The position numbers and the translations under genes are program-made. Shown here one piece after another: positions 39,743-48,684 of a stretch of 64,000 nt of DNA. The notes under the pieces were generated by a model. That model saw nothing but the letters and a program-made list of their open reading frames with translations. It searched no databases and was not told the DNA's origin. The first letter of the stretch is position 1, and each line of letters begins with the position of its first letter. Origin of the DNA: Dehalococcoides mccartyi (GTDB taxonomy: Bacteria; Chloroflexota; Dehalococcoidia; Dehalococcoidales; Dehalococcoidaceae); contig NZ_CP013074.1 of NCBI RefSeq assembly GCF_001889305.1, forward strand, positions 248,001-312,000, written 5' to 3'.

Positions 39743-40273
39743 AGCTTTAGGTTTGCTAGTCATAAAAAATTAATTGGAAGTGTATGGGTAAATATCAAGC
39801 CTAGAGTAATTTAAACTGTCATGCGGGAATTCTTCGATCCAGCCCGTATTCAAGGCAAAAAACAAGTTATTATTGTCGCCAGTGAGATCGGTGCTCGGTT
39901 AGGCAGAAAAGACAGATATCCGGCAATTTGTAACGCATTAAAAGATCCTTCGGGGGATCTTCAGAGGAAGGCCAATATTTCTGTGAACAATCTCCCCCAA
40001 TAAGAACTGGGCGAAGTGGTTGAAGCCGCAGCTGGCTAATAATGAACAGGGATAGATGTGGAATACATGTAACTATAAAATACCAAGGCCAAAATAAGAA
40101 CTTGAATGAGATTAGATATGAAAACTAGAAGAAAATTACCTGTTTATAAAATGATGACATTTTTCTTGAGCATATATCCAATTCCCTGTTTACTGGTATA
40201 TGAACGTGTGGGAAGAACCGGTTAAGGAGCAGATTTTTGGCTGAGCAAGGGTGACAGCTCAGCCCTTCGGAAG
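39743..40273. other. 531-bp gap with a possible gene fragment
   Basis: No complete gene is supported. A 60-aa frame at 39821-40003 includes GKKQVIIVASEIGARLGRKD followed by RYPAICNAL, which resembles a small C-terminal domain attached to some restriction-associated proteins and may be the remnant of one. The rest is AT-rich. This stretch is the likely edge between accessory DNA and the rdh locus. Confidence 0.35.
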
Positions 40274-40954
40274 TTATTCGGTAAAAGACAACCGGTATCC
40301 TATCCCGGCTTCGTTTTTAATAATGCAACCGGTCTTAAGGTTTTTTTCTATCTTGATACGCAAACGGGATACATAAACCCGTATACTTTCATCTGAACCT
40401 GGGTAGGCATGTCCCCACAGTGTATCCGATATGTCACGGTAGTCTACTATCTGTCCATTTTTCTGCAGCAGCAGGCTCATAATCATGGTTTCCACTCTGG
40501 TCAGTAGTGCCTTGTCATTTCGGAAAGTAAGTTCGTGTTTGGCGCAATCTATGGTAAGGTCACCGCATTTGATTATAGCCGTGTTTTGGCTGGTATTTTT
40601 GGATAGGGCTTTTTTGACTCTGGCCAGAAATTCGAGGTGGCGGAACGGTTTGATAATGTATTCGTCAGCCCCTTGTTCCAGAGCTTTTAATACATTTTCT
40701 TCGTCTTCACAGGCTGTGACCACAATAATGGGTGCACCGGTGATGGGGCGTATCTCATCCAGAACTTTCAGCCCGTTCATATCCGGCAGCCCCAAATCCA
40801 GCAGTATCAGGTCTGCTTTGTCGGAGTTTATGCTTTCCAATGCTTCATAGCCGGTATGGCAGATGGTGATTTTGGCGTCATGATAAGACAGCCTTAAAAT
40901 AGAGCTTATGGTTGAAGCGGCGGCATCATTGTCCTCAACTAGTAGAATGTTCAT
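40274..40954 (-). CDS. OmpR-type response regulator
   Basis: A 226-aa protein. The receiver domain (1-120) has the acidic pocket in LLVEDND, phospho-acceptor Asp in LILLDLGLPD (about 53), Thr in VVTACED and Lys in IIKPFRH. The C-terminal winged helix (130-226) has the OmpR pattern (LLTRVETMIMSLLLQKNGQI, then SIRVYVSRLRIKIEKN). It is downstream of the kinase gene with 3 nt between them and next to rdhA. Two-component control of rdhA transcription is known in this genus. Confidence 0.93.
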   Translation of the reverse strand: MNILLVEDNDAAASTISSILRLSYHDAKITICHTGYEALESINSDKADLILLDLGLPDMNGLKVLDEIRPITGAPIIVVTACEDEENVLKALEQGADEYIIKPFRHLEFLARVKKALSKNTSQNTAIIKCGDLTIDCAKHELTFRNDKALLTRVETMIMSLLLQKNGQIVDYRDISDTLWGHAYPGSDESIRVYVSRLRIKIEKNLKTGCIIKNEAGIGYRLSFTE

Positions 40955-40957
40955 TCG

Positions 40958-42727
40958 CTATCCTGAAGCATGATTTTCTTTTTGAGACAGACCTTTAACC
41001 GGTATGGTAAAAGAGAATTCACTGCCTTTGGGTTTTGCCGGATTATAGATAATACTGCCTCCATGGGCCTCAACATAAAGTTTGGCAATAGGCAGGCCTA
41101 ATCCGAGTCCGCTGAGGTTATGCCCGCCGCTGAGTTTGCCGTATTCTGTAAATAGGTCAGGAATCAGGCAGGCAGGTACACCCGCCCCGCTGTCGCTTAC
41201 GCTAAAGCGCAGAAATCCATTTTCTATCCAGGCGGAAACCAATACACTGTCATCCTGTTTGGTATATTTCAGGGCGTTGTCTATCAGGTTGGTCAGTATC
41301 TGCAGCAAACGCTCTTTGTCACAGTATATTTCGGAGTTAGGTGTTTCATTGCCGAAGACCAGGCTTTTATGCTGTTTTAGAAAAATAGGCATATAACGCA
41401 GCTGCAACTCGTCCATGATATCCTCAATGGAGTAGTTAGCCATTTTCAGTTTCAGCATGCCTATTTTACCGCGCTCAAGTTCAATCAAATCGTGAATTCG
41501 GCTGTTCAAGGTTTCTGCTCCTTCGCGGATACTGCTGGCCAGATTATAAAGTTCAGTGCCTTTCTCAGAGACATTTACCAATGCGTCACTGGCAGCAAGC
41601 AGAGGGGTGAGGGGGGTTCTTATTTCATGTACCAGAGCCTTAAGGTGGGCCTGCCTTTTCTTGGTTTCGTCCTGCAGGGCCTGCCTCAGCAGGCATTCTT
41701 TAGTATAGCTTTCAGCTATGGATTTTTCAGAGATTTTCACCTCGGTGATATCTTCCATCCGCCCGCAGATATTGGATATAGAGCAATTATCGTCATAAGA
41801 CACCCACAGGGTTTCTTTTATCCAGGTGGATTTATTATTCTGGATAATTTCATATTCGGTGGTCAAGGACGAACGGTTAGCAAAGCGTTTGCATTTATCC
41901 AGATACAACCCTCGGTGTTTTAGCAGGGAATCAAAATCTTTTACCTGAAAATTGATATCTGCTTGGCGGTTTACAATAAGCTGCAGCAGCCTTTGGCATA
42001 TCTGGTTGGGAGTTGCCAGAGCAACATAGGGGCTGAATATTATTTTGTCATGTTTGTCCAGAATATACAGGTATTCATCTGAGTTGTGGAAAGAGAACGG
42101 GAAAATCAGCTGGCGGGAGGTTTCGTCTTCTTCTTCACTGGCAAGCTGTATTTTGGCATAGGCCTGGTCCAGTTTATCTTCCAAGAAGTGGGGTTGGGGG
42201 TGCAGTACCTCAACCGAATACTCGAGTGCAGTGTTGTTCTTAAGGTTGTTTACATAACTGGCAGCTTTTTCTTCTTCGCCGTTTTCCAGAATAAATGTTA
42301 TCGGGGCAGGGTAGATGCCTGCTTTCACCGGTTGCATAACTTCTAGTGCGGGCATACTGTGCCAGCAGGACATGGTGGTGGGATTGCGGAAAATATGTCC
42401 CTGTTCTACACGCTCATGGTAGATGGCGGTGCCTATGGCTGCTTCGTAACAGTTATCTAGCTCTACCACAGATAATCTTTCGGCATAGTGGTTTTTAAGC
42501 TCGGTGATAGATTCATTGCACATACCGTAGTTTAAAATGCAGTATCCGTTTTCCAGGATTGCCCGTTCAATATAATAGGATAGCATCTCTATTTTTACGC
42601 TGTAGAAGCAGGAGTTGGTTATGGGGTAAATGCGGACGTCCAGATTCCTGTGCAGAGCCCAGTTTTTAACAAAGTTGCTCATGCTTACGCAAGTCACTAC
42701 CCCAACCTTGTTATTTTCGGTTTTCAT
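40958..42727 (-). CDS. Cytoplasmic sensor histidine kinase beside rdhA
   Basis: About 589 aa from ATG 42727, which overlaps the previous gene by 17 nt. Residues 1-170 resemble a DUF1638-like domain (VVTCVSMSNFVKNW, then ILNYGMC and AAIGTAIYH). Residues about 215-345 look like a PAS region. The H box is LKALVHEIRTPLTPLL, the N box LTNLIDNALKYT, and the G boxes DSGAGVPA and GLGLGLPIAK. There is no membrane span, so the signal is internal. With the B12-binding-like protein encoded just upstream, it may sense cobalamin or a redox state linked to RdhA. Confidence 0.9.
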   Translation of the reverse strand: MKTENNKVGVVTCVSMSNFVKNWALHRNLDVRIYPITNSCFYSVKIEMLSYYIERAILENGYCILNYGMCNESITELKNHYAERLSVVELDNCYEAAIGTAIYHERVEQGHIFRNPTTMSCWHSMPALEVMQPVKAGIYPAPITFILENGEEEKAASYVNNLKNNTALEYSVEVLHPQPHFLEDKLDQAYAKIQLASEEEDETSRQLIFPFSFHNSDEYLYILDKHDKIIFSPYVALATPNQICQRLLQLIVNRQADINFQVKDFDSLLKHRGLYLDKCKRFANRSSLTTEYEIIQNNKSTWIKETLWVSYDDNCSISNICGRMEDITEVKISEKSIAESYTKECLLRQALQDETKKRQAHLKALVHEIRTPLTPLLAASDALVNVSEKGTELYNLASSIREGAETLNSRIHDLIELERGKIGMLKLKMANYSIEDIMDELQLRYMPIFLKQHKSLVFGNETPNSEIYCDKERLLQILTNLIDNALKYTKQDDSVLVSAWIENGFLRFSVSDSGAGVPACLIPDLFTEYGKLSGGHNLSGLGLGLPIAKLYVEAHGGSIIYNPAKPKGSEFSFTIPVKGLSQKENHASG

Positions 42728-43310
42728 TTGACAAGTCCTCGCTAAGTTTGCAGATAAGCTCACGGAATGATTCGGGGAAAGAACAGAAAGAGAGCCTCTG
42801 TTTATTCTGATTTTGATATACAAATGGTACACCCCCGGTGATGACATTCAGGCCGGCGGCTTCAAAACAGGGTTTCAGTTTGGCCAGTTTATCAATGTGG
42901 TGAAACAGGGTCAGGCTGATAACCACTGTGGGGAAAATCCGGTTTGCTATTTTGCTGATGGTTTGTTCATCAAGCCCCAGCACCACCGGCGTAAACCCAT
43001 TCAGTTTCAGATATGCTTCAAGCAGGCTGATACCCGGCGGGATAAAGGAGACAGGGTTGAATATGGCTACGGGGGCACAATTGCGGGTTATGGTTTGGGC
43101 TTTTTCAGCTTTATTATGGATTATCCCGATAAGTCTGCGGATATCATTGTGGTGGATAAGCCCTTGCCTGTAGTCATCAAACATCTGGTCAACCAGATCA
43201 ATCAGCTTCACTGTCTCCGAAGGAAGGATACCGCGAATGGCTTTTTCAAGTTCAGCAGATTGGCTTCTGGTAATCATACTGGTTTCTGACAGTAAATTCT
43301 GATGTACCAT
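42711..43310 (-). CDS. B12-binding-domain-like protein of the rdh regulator operon
   Basis: A 199-aa protein. An N-terminal helical part (1-90) is followed by an alpha/beta half (FIPPGISLLEAYLKLNGFTP, VVLGLDEQTISKIAN, VVISLTLFHHIDKL, GLNVITGGVPFV) with the Rossmann-like order of cobalamin-binding domains; the DxHxxG base-off motif is not present. It heads the operon with the histidine kinase. RdhA enzymes need a corrinoid, so a corrinoid-sensing role is attractive but unproven. ATG 43277 is an alternative start. Confidence 0.6.
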   Translation of the reverse strand: MVHQNLLSETSMITRSQSAELEKAIRGILPSETVKLIDLVDQMFDDYRQGLIHHNDIRRLIGIIHNKAEKAQTITRNCAPVAIFNPVSFIPPGISLLEAYLKLNGFTPVVLGLDEQTISKIANRIFPTVVISLTLFHHIDKLAKLKPCFEAAGLNVITGGVPFVYQNQNKQRLSFCSFPESFRELICKLSEDLSNENRK

Positions 43311-43333
43311 GATTTTATTTTATATCTATTAAT

Positions 43334-43458
43334 GGGGTAATACAATTGACACCCGAATGTTTAAACGGGGTGTAACAGAACTGATACGGGGTATTACTGA
43401 TTAGTATCCACTAGTTATTGAGTGTTAGCTAAGTTATGTAATACCATACGGGTAATAC
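43334..43458 (+). promoter_or_regulatory. Phased repeats upstream of rdhA, candidate regulator sites
   Basis: GGGGTAATAC (43334-43343), GGGGTGTAAC (43367-43376), GGGGTATTAC (43388-43397) and CGGGTAATAC (43449-43458) are all in the same orientation. Their starts are 33, 21 and about 61 bp apart, near 3, 2 and 6 helical turns, so they would lie on one face. GTAATACC at 43438-43445 adds an inverted copy. Direct repeats on one face are typical of OmpR-family binding. A TTGACA at 43346-43351 lies between the first two. Confidence 0.5.
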
Positions 43459-43549
43459 CCGCTGCAGATAAAGGCTGATGCGCGCAATTTGCCTGGATAT
43501 CTGTGGTGAAATGAAATCTATTAGGAAAGGTAAATAAAAAGGTCAGGAC

Positions 43550-44917
43550 ATGGATGAAAAAATAAACCGTCGTGATTTTGTAAAAGGTGCGGGCCTCGCA
43601 TCTGCCGCCACCGTTGCTACTATCATGGCAACAGCTTCAACCGTATCCGCTGAGGATCTGGTTCATCCTGGCGGCAAAGCTATGGATGAAATGGGAAGTG
43701 CCTCCCTTACCCGAGACCTGCCGACAAGTTTTTACAAAAGGATTGAAAACAAGGACGGCTATATAGGCACTACCAGGGTTATTGCCCCTACTCAAAGACT
43801 TGATGCCCGCGAACATGGTTTTTCCCAGATAGTCAGGCGCGGCTCAACCGGTGACTGGTCAGGTGAACCCGGAGACTGGGGGCCGGTATTGTTGGCCGCT
43901 GTTCAGGAAAAAAAGAAACACGCAGCTGAAATTACCCCTCTGGAAGCGGCTGATTATACTTGGAGTAATGCTTTCCAGATTGCTATGGACAGATGGCATA
44001 TTACCCTTGAGCCGGGCCGGTATCAGCAGGCACCTATAGCCGCCACTAAGGTTGAGCTTTCTCCCGAAGAAATGACAGCCCGCATAAAGAAAATCTGCCG
44101 CTGGTTTGGCTGTGAGCAGGTGGGTATCTGCGAAGTAACTGAAGATATGAAACCTTTCTTCTACAGCGTTGGCAGAACCAAGGGTACTTATACCACCGGA
44201 CATGCAAATTATGTAGATGAGGGCCGTGAAATACCCTGGCCGTATCCCTACAAATACTGCATTGTCATGGCTGACAAATGTGATACCGATACTCTAAGTG
44301 CTATGACCGGACCTCTGGTTGAGGCCAGTGCCAAAATAGCCTGTTCCCAATCGGACTTTGCTCCCCATTATCTGGAATCCATAATCCGCTCACTGGGACA
44401 TGATGCTAAGGCCAATATCTTTAGCGATACTGATATTATGGATACCCCCTTTGCGGTCAAAGCCGGTCTGGGTGAATTGGGCAGGAGTGGCCTGGTGATT
44501 TCACCCTGGGGCGCCCAGATGAGAATCATGGAAGTCTTTACAAACTTGCCGCTGGTTCCGGATAAGCCCATAGATTTTGGTCTTCAGGAATTCTGCAAGG
44601 TCTGCAAGAAGTGTGCTGACAATTGTCCTGCCAGTGCTATTTCCATGGATGACGAACCCAGCGAAGTGGATACGGTAGTCAAGTCTATCCGCTGGTTCCA
44701 GGATGGCAAAAAATGTTTGTCCCAAAGGTTGGCTTATGGCTGTTCCAAGTGCCAGAGCGTCTGCCCCTGGTCTAAACCTGACACCCTGATTCACGAAATA
44801 GGGCGTATGGTAGGCCAGAACCCGGCCTTTGCCCCGTTCCTGGTTAAGCTGGATGATTTCTTCTATAACCGCTATCCCGAAGGGCATGAAACCGGTGAAT
44901 GGGCTCCCTGGAGATAG
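43550..44917 (+). CDS. rdhA: Reductive dehalogenase catalytic subunit
   Basis: A 455-aa protein. The Tat signal is MDEKINRRDFVKGAG with a hydrophobic stretch and a likely cut after about residue 34. The corrinoid-binding catalytic body spans 60-340. Two cubane cluster motifs are intact: C349-x2-C352-x2-C355-x3-C359 and C389-x8-C398-x2-C401-x3-C405. The protein removes halogen from organohalides, using cobamide and electrons from the membrane complex, on the outer face of the membrane. Substrate cannot be read from sequence. rdhB follows after 49 nt. The position near omeA and omeB resembles my recollection of the DET0180/cbdbA187 group. Confidence 0.97.
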   Translation: MDEKINRRDFVKGAGLASAATVATIMATASTVSAEDLVHPGGKAMDEMGSASLTRDLPTSFYKRIENKDGYIGTTRVIAPTQRLDAREHGFSQIVRRGSTGDWSGEPGDWGPVLLAAVQEKKKHAAEITPLEAADYTWSNAFQIAMDRWHITLEPGRYQQAPIAATKVELSPEEMTARIKKICRWFGCEQVGICEVTEDMKPFFYSVGRTKGTYTTGHANYVDEGREIPWPYPYKYCIVMADKCDTDTLSAMTGPLVEASAKIACSQSDFAPHYLESIIRSLGHDAKANIFSDTDIMDTPFAVKAGLGELGRSGLVISPWGAQMRIMEVFTNLPLVPDKPIDFGLQEFCKVCKKCADNCPASAISMDDEPSEVDTVVKSIRWFQDGKKCLSQRLAYGCSKCQSVCPWSKPDTLIHEIGRMVGQNPAFAPFLVKLDDFFYNRYPEGHETGEWAPWR

Positions 44918-44966
44918 ACACGGGGTCTTTCTGAATATCAAGGTACTTTAAAAAGGAGTTGGAGAT

Positions 44967-45254
44967 ATGACAGCAATTATCTTTTTGTTCGGCTTGCTTG
45001 TCGGTATATTTGGCAACTGGCTGTGGCATGCCGCCAAGGAACATAATATAAAACTTATCTGGATAGATTACCTGATGATGGCTTTGTTTGTTTTGCTGGC
45101 TGGCAGCGGTATCGTCTTTGTTAATACATTTAACGAAGAATCGGTGGCCAGTGCCGCCCGCAGTTCCGGTCTGATATTCGGCTTACTGGCGTTGCTGGTG
45201 CTGGGTATAACCTGGCAGCTTATCTGGCGGCGTAACCGCAAATCAGGCATTTAA
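44967..45254 (+). CDS. rdhB: Reductive dehalogenase membrane anchor
   Basis: A 95-aa membrane protein with three hydrophobic segments (about 2-20, 31-49 and 66-86). The pattern WLWHAAKEHNIKLIWIDYLM matches the RdhB family, which anchors RdhA to the membrane. AAAAGGAGTTGGAG precedes the ATG. It is followed by a terminator at 45280, which closes the rdhAB operon. Confidence 0.93.
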   Translation: MTAIIFLFGLLVGIFGNWLWHAAKEHNIKLIWIDYLMMALFVLLAGSGIVFVNTFNEESVASAARSSGLIFGLLALLVLGITWQLIWRRNRKSGI

Positions 45255-45279
45255 ACCACTTAGTAAGTGCTAAGTAAAG

Positions 45280-45311
45280 AAAGGCAGGGGGCTGTATGGC
45301 CTTCTGCCTTT
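45280..45311 (+). terminator. Terminator of rdhAB
   Basis: AAAGGCAG (45280-45287) pairs with CTGCCTTT (45304-45311) around a 16-nt loop that can itself pair partly (GGGGC/GGCCT), followed by CCTTTTG. Confidence 0.7.
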
Positions 45312-45367
45312 CCTTTTGTATTTGGCAGGTAAACTCCAATCCAGTTTGAACGGTCAATGGGGTAAAT

Positions 45368-45396
45368 TTGACATAAAACCCCGTATGATATATTCT
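45368..45396 (+). promoter_or_regulatory. Promoter of the DEAD-box helicase gene
   Basis: TTGACA (45368-45373) and TATTCT (45391-45396) are separated by 17 bp. Transcription from here would give a leader of about 305 nt before the ATG at 45709, long enough for post-transcriptional control. Confidence 0.55.
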
Positions 45397-45517
45397 TAGT
45401 GGACTGCATAAGCAGGGCAACACAGATAAGAAAATACAGTAATTCGGGTTTGGCCCCAGTCTCACATAGGCCTGGCCCGGGCAGGGAAAAATCCCAGGGC
45501 TGGGTAGCTTTTCAACC

Positions 45518-45533
45518 GTCCTTCTAGAAGGAC
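45518..45533 (+). repeat. 16-bp perfect palindrome in the helicase leader
   Basis: GTCCTTCTAGAAGGAC lies in the long untranslated leader of the helicase gene, between GC-rich pairing segments (CCCGGGCAGGG, CCCAGGGCTGGG). No T-run follows. It could be an RNA structure target for autoregulation or a DNA site. Confidence 0.5.
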
Positions 45534-45708
45534 CGGCGTATCTACCCCCAGGTAATTACTTGCACTCCTATCTTCTGCATCCTTTTTAGAACAGGGCAGG
45601 ATAATGATGGGATATAAGATTTCCTATCTGGACAACAGTGAGAAATTAGCGGTTGTCTGACTGCCGGCAGAAGAAAAATATGAGTGCCAAGCACTCAACA
45701 GGAGTTGT

Positions 45709-47394
45709 ATGTCTTTCGAATCTTTCAATTTTGCTCCGGCTGTTATGGCTGGAGTAAGAGCCTGCGGCTATAAAGAGCCCACTCCTATTCAGGCTCAGGC
45801 TATTCCCCCCATTATGGAAGGGCACGATGTTATTGGTCTGGCTCAAACAGGTACAGGTAAAACCGCTGCTTATGCTCTGCCCATTATTCAGAAAATGCTT
45901 TCCACTCCCAGGGGACGGGTACGCACCCTTGTTATTGCACCGACCCGGGAACTGGCTTGCCAGATTTCCGATAGTTTCCGTTCACTTGGTCAGCGCGCCC
46001 GTATTCGGGAGTGCTCCATTTACGGCGGTGTAAATATGGACCAGCAAATCCGCCGCTTAAGGAGCGGGGTGGATGTAGTGGTTGCTTGTCCCGGCAGGCT
46101 TCTGGACCATATATGGCGGGGTACTATTGATGTTTGCGGGGTTGAAACCCTGATTATAGACGAAGCTGACCGCATGTTTGATATGGGTTTCCAGCCGGAT
46201 ATCCAGAGCATTTTAAAATGCCTGGTTCAGCCTCATCAAACTCTTTTATTTTCGGCAACCATGCCGCCGGAGGTCCGTAAGCTTACTCAGGAAAGTCAAA
46301 CCAATCCGGTGACTATACAGGTTGGGACTCAGGCTCCGGCAAGCAGTGTCAGCCATAGCGTTTATCCGGTGAAAAGCCACCAGAAAACCCCTTTGCTGAT
46401 TGAAATACTGAAAACAACGGAAACTAAGTCTGTCCTGATATTTGCCCGAACCAAGTACGGGGCAGAAAATCTGGCTGACGAAATATCTAAAGCCGGTTTT
46501 ACTACCGCTTCGCTTCAGGGTAATCTTTCCCAGAACCGCCGTCATGCCGTTATGGAAGGATTCCGCCGCGGAAATTTCAAAATTCTGGTAGCTACTGATA
46601 TTGCCGCCAGAGGCTTGGATATTGACCATATTTCCCATGTGATAAACTACGATATGCCGGATACTCCTGAAGATTATACTCACCGTATCGGGCGGACAGG
46701 GCGTTTTGACCGCACCGGTCAGGCCCTCAGTTTGGTAACCGGACGTGATGGCGATATGGTAAGGGATATTCAAAGGCTCTTAAGCAGCCCTATTCAGCGT
46801 CTTCGGGTTGACGGGTTTGATTATGCGACTACCCGCAATGATGGACAACACCAGTCACAACGCAGGGATTTTGCCCCCCGCCGCGGTTATTCAAGTGGCG
46901 GTTACAATCACCCTGAAATGTCTGTAAATGAGGCTTTGCAAACGGATACCCCGGCTGAGATGCCGCTAAGCCCTGCCAGACCCTATAATGCAGGTTTCAG
47001 ACCGGGCCGCCCCTCAAATTCTGCTCCCCGTTTCCGCAGGGAGGGTAACTTAGCACCCCGTATACAGAGGCAGTCTTCTTTTGAGGATAGCCCTGCGCCG
47101 GCACCCAGACCTGAAGCCCGGTTTAATGACCGTCCCTCTTATAGAAAAGAGAATAGCTTTCCTGTTTCCGAACAAGTGCGTCCTGCTTTCAAAAAGGAAA
47201 CCGGGTTTACTCCCCGTGAGCATAACCCGGCTGATTTTGAAAATCACGAACAGCCTTCAGGCAGGCGTCCTGCCCGGTTTAACGGCAAGGTTTCTTTTGC
47301 AGATCGCCCTGCCCGTCCGGGGAATAAAGTGGGGAAACCTCCCTTCTTTAAACGGTCAAGGAAACCCGTTTCAGAGAATAACGAAACTTACTAG
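45709..47394 (+). CDS. DEAD-box RNA helicase
   Basis: A 561-aa protein. The helicase core (1-380) shows the Q motif (FESFNFAPAVMAGVRACGYK), Walker A AQTGTGKT, PTRELA, DEAD in LIIDEADRMFD, SAT, and HRIGRTGR. The C-terminal 180 residues are basic, Arg/Pro/Ser-rich and disordered, as in RhlE/CsdA-type helicases that remodel ribosomal or messenger RNA. The long leader before it fits the autoregulated expression known for such helicases. ATG is preceded by CAGGAG. Confidence 0.95.
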   Translation: MSFESFNFAPAVMAGVRACGYKEPTPIQAQAIPPIMEGHDVIGLAQTGTGKTAAYALPIIQKMLSTPRGRVRTLVIAPTRELACQISDSFRSLGQRARIRECSIYGGVNMDQQIRRLRSGVDVVVACPGRLLDHIWRGTIDVCGVETLIIDEADRMFDMGFQPDIQSILKCLVQPHQTLLFSATMPPEVRKLTQESQTNPVTIQVGTQAPASSVSHSVYPVKSHQKTPLLIEILKTTETKSVLIFARTKYGAENLADEISKAGFTTASLQGNLSQNRRHAVMEGFRRGNFKILVATDIAARGLDIDHISHVINYDMPDTPEDYTHRIGRTGRFDRTGQALSLVTGRDGDMVRDIQRLLSSPIQRLRVDGFDYATTRNDGQHQSQRRDFAPRRGYSSGGYNHPEMSVNEALQTDTPAEMPLSPARPYNAGFRPGRPSNSAPRFRREGNLAPRIQRQSSFEDSPAPAPRPEARFNDRPSYRKENSFPVSEQVRPAFKKETGFTPREHNPADFENHEQPSGRRPARFNGKVSFADRPARPGNKVGKPPFFKRSRKPVSENNETY

Positions 47395-47401
47395 AACTGA
47401 A

Positions 47402-47428
47402 AAGGGGAGCGTCAAAAGCGCTCCCCTT
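47402..47428 (+). terminator. Terminator of the helicase gene
   Basis: AAGGGGAGCG (47402-47411) pairs with CGCTCCCCTT (47419-47428) around a 7-nt loop, followed by CAGCTTTTT. Confidence 0.8.
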
Positions 47429-47560
47429 CAGCTTTTTAAGGTATTTGACGGGTCTTATGGCGGGTGTTATATTAGCCTGATTAAGATGGTATATAGACAC
47501 AGGTTCTTCATTCCGTAATTTCTTTTGGAGTAACGGTATTTGGTTTAAAGGAGTATTGCC

Positions 47561-48523
47561 TTGTCTTTGACTGTTTTGTGGGTAATATTTGCTGTAATGG
47601 TGCTTTGTATGCTGGCGCTGGATTTGGGTGTTTTTCACCGCCGCGCCCATGAAGTAAAGACTAAAGAAGCTCTTATCTGGAGTGGTGTCTGGATTTTACT
47701 GGCCCTGATATTCGGCGGGCTTGTGTATTTCAGTTTGGGCAATGAAATAGGGCTTAATTATCTAAGCGGGTATATTATTGAGTTGTCCCTTTCGGTTGAT
47801 AACCTGTTTGTATTCATCATGATATTCTCTTATTTCTGTATCAAAAGGGAGTATCAGCACAAGGTTCTGTTCTGGGGTATTCTGGGGGCTATTATTATGC
47901 GGGCGGTTTTTATAGCGGCCGGCATTACCCTTATAGAAAACCTCAGCTGGGTGCTGTATATATTCGGGGCTTTCCTGATTTATACCGGTATACGTATGGT
48001 GAAAGACCAGAATAAAGAGATACACCCTGATAAAAATCCTCTGGTAAATTTTGTCTGCCGTATTTTGCCCATGACCAACAAACTCCATGGTGACCATTTC
48101 TTTATAAAAGAAAACGGCAGAAAACTGGCTACCCCCTTGATTCTGGTGCTGGTTACAATAGAGGCTATGGATTTGGTTTTTGCTATAGATTCCATACCTG
48201 CGGTTATGGCCATTACTTTAGACCCGTTTATTGTCTTTACGTCTAACATCTTTGCCGTGATGGGGCTGAGGGCTATGTATATGGCACTTTCAGGGGTAAT
48301 TCAGAAACTGCATTATTTGCATTATGGTTTGGCGGCTATACTGTCTTTCCTGGGTATAAAAATGCTGATAAGTGATTTTGTTCATCTGCCGGTGGCGCTT
48401 TCCTTAAGTGTGGTGGCGGTTATACTGGCGATATCAATTGCGGCGTCACTCCTCAGGCCGCCTAAGGAAATAAAGCCGGTTGAAGTGCCTCAACCGGAGT
48501 GTCCGGTAGATGAGGGGAAATAA
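47561..48523 (+). CDS. TerC/Alx-family integral membrane protein
   Basis: A 320-aa protein from TTG 47561 behind AAAGGAG. About eight membrane segments; the family motifs are clear (SLSVDNLFVFIMIFSYF, then MDLVFAIDSIPAVMAIT), with the conserved Asp/Asn residues in the membrane. TerC/Alx proteins export manganese or other divalent metals, or help load metals onto exported proteins. In this organism they may serve the exported metalloenzymes. The gene stands alone, followed by a terminator. Confidence 0.9.
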   Translation: MSLTVLWVIFAVMVLCMLALDLGVFHRRAHEVKTKEALIWSGVWILLALIFGGLVYFSLGNEIGLNYLSGYIIELSLSVDNLFVFIMIFSYFCIKREYQHKVLFWGILGAIIMRAVFIAAGITLIENLSWVLYIFGAFLIYTGIRMVKDQNKEIHPDKNPLVNFVCRILPMTNKLHGDHFFIKENGRKLATPLILVLVTIEAMDLVFAIDSIPAVMAITLDPFIVFTSNIFAVMGLRAMYMALSGVIQKLHYLHYGLAAILSFLGIKMLISDFVHLPVALSLSVVAVILAISIAASLLRPPKEIKPVEVPQPECPVDEGK

Positions 48524-48533
48524 GTAAATAACG

Positions 48534-48549
48534 GGGGGCGGAAGCCCCC
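48534..48549 (+). terminator. Terminator of terC-like gene
   Basis: GGGGGC (48534-48539), loop GGAA, GCCCCC (48544-48549), then TTTCTTTTTT. A short stable stem with a T-run. Confidence 0.8.
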
Positions 48550-48684
48550 TTTCTTTTTTCGGTATTATCTTCCCCTGTGTGCTTTTCCAGTAAATTTCGC
48601 CTTATTAAAATGGCATAACTATGCGCTTTGGGGGATTTAGACATTCCGTATTGGCAGGGCAGGGAAGGGGGCTTAAAAGGGGTT

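Noticed and set aside
39821-40003. Stand-alone 60-aa gene
   Set aside because: No ribosome binding site and a likeness only to the tail of larger restriction-associated proteins; treated as a probable fragment.
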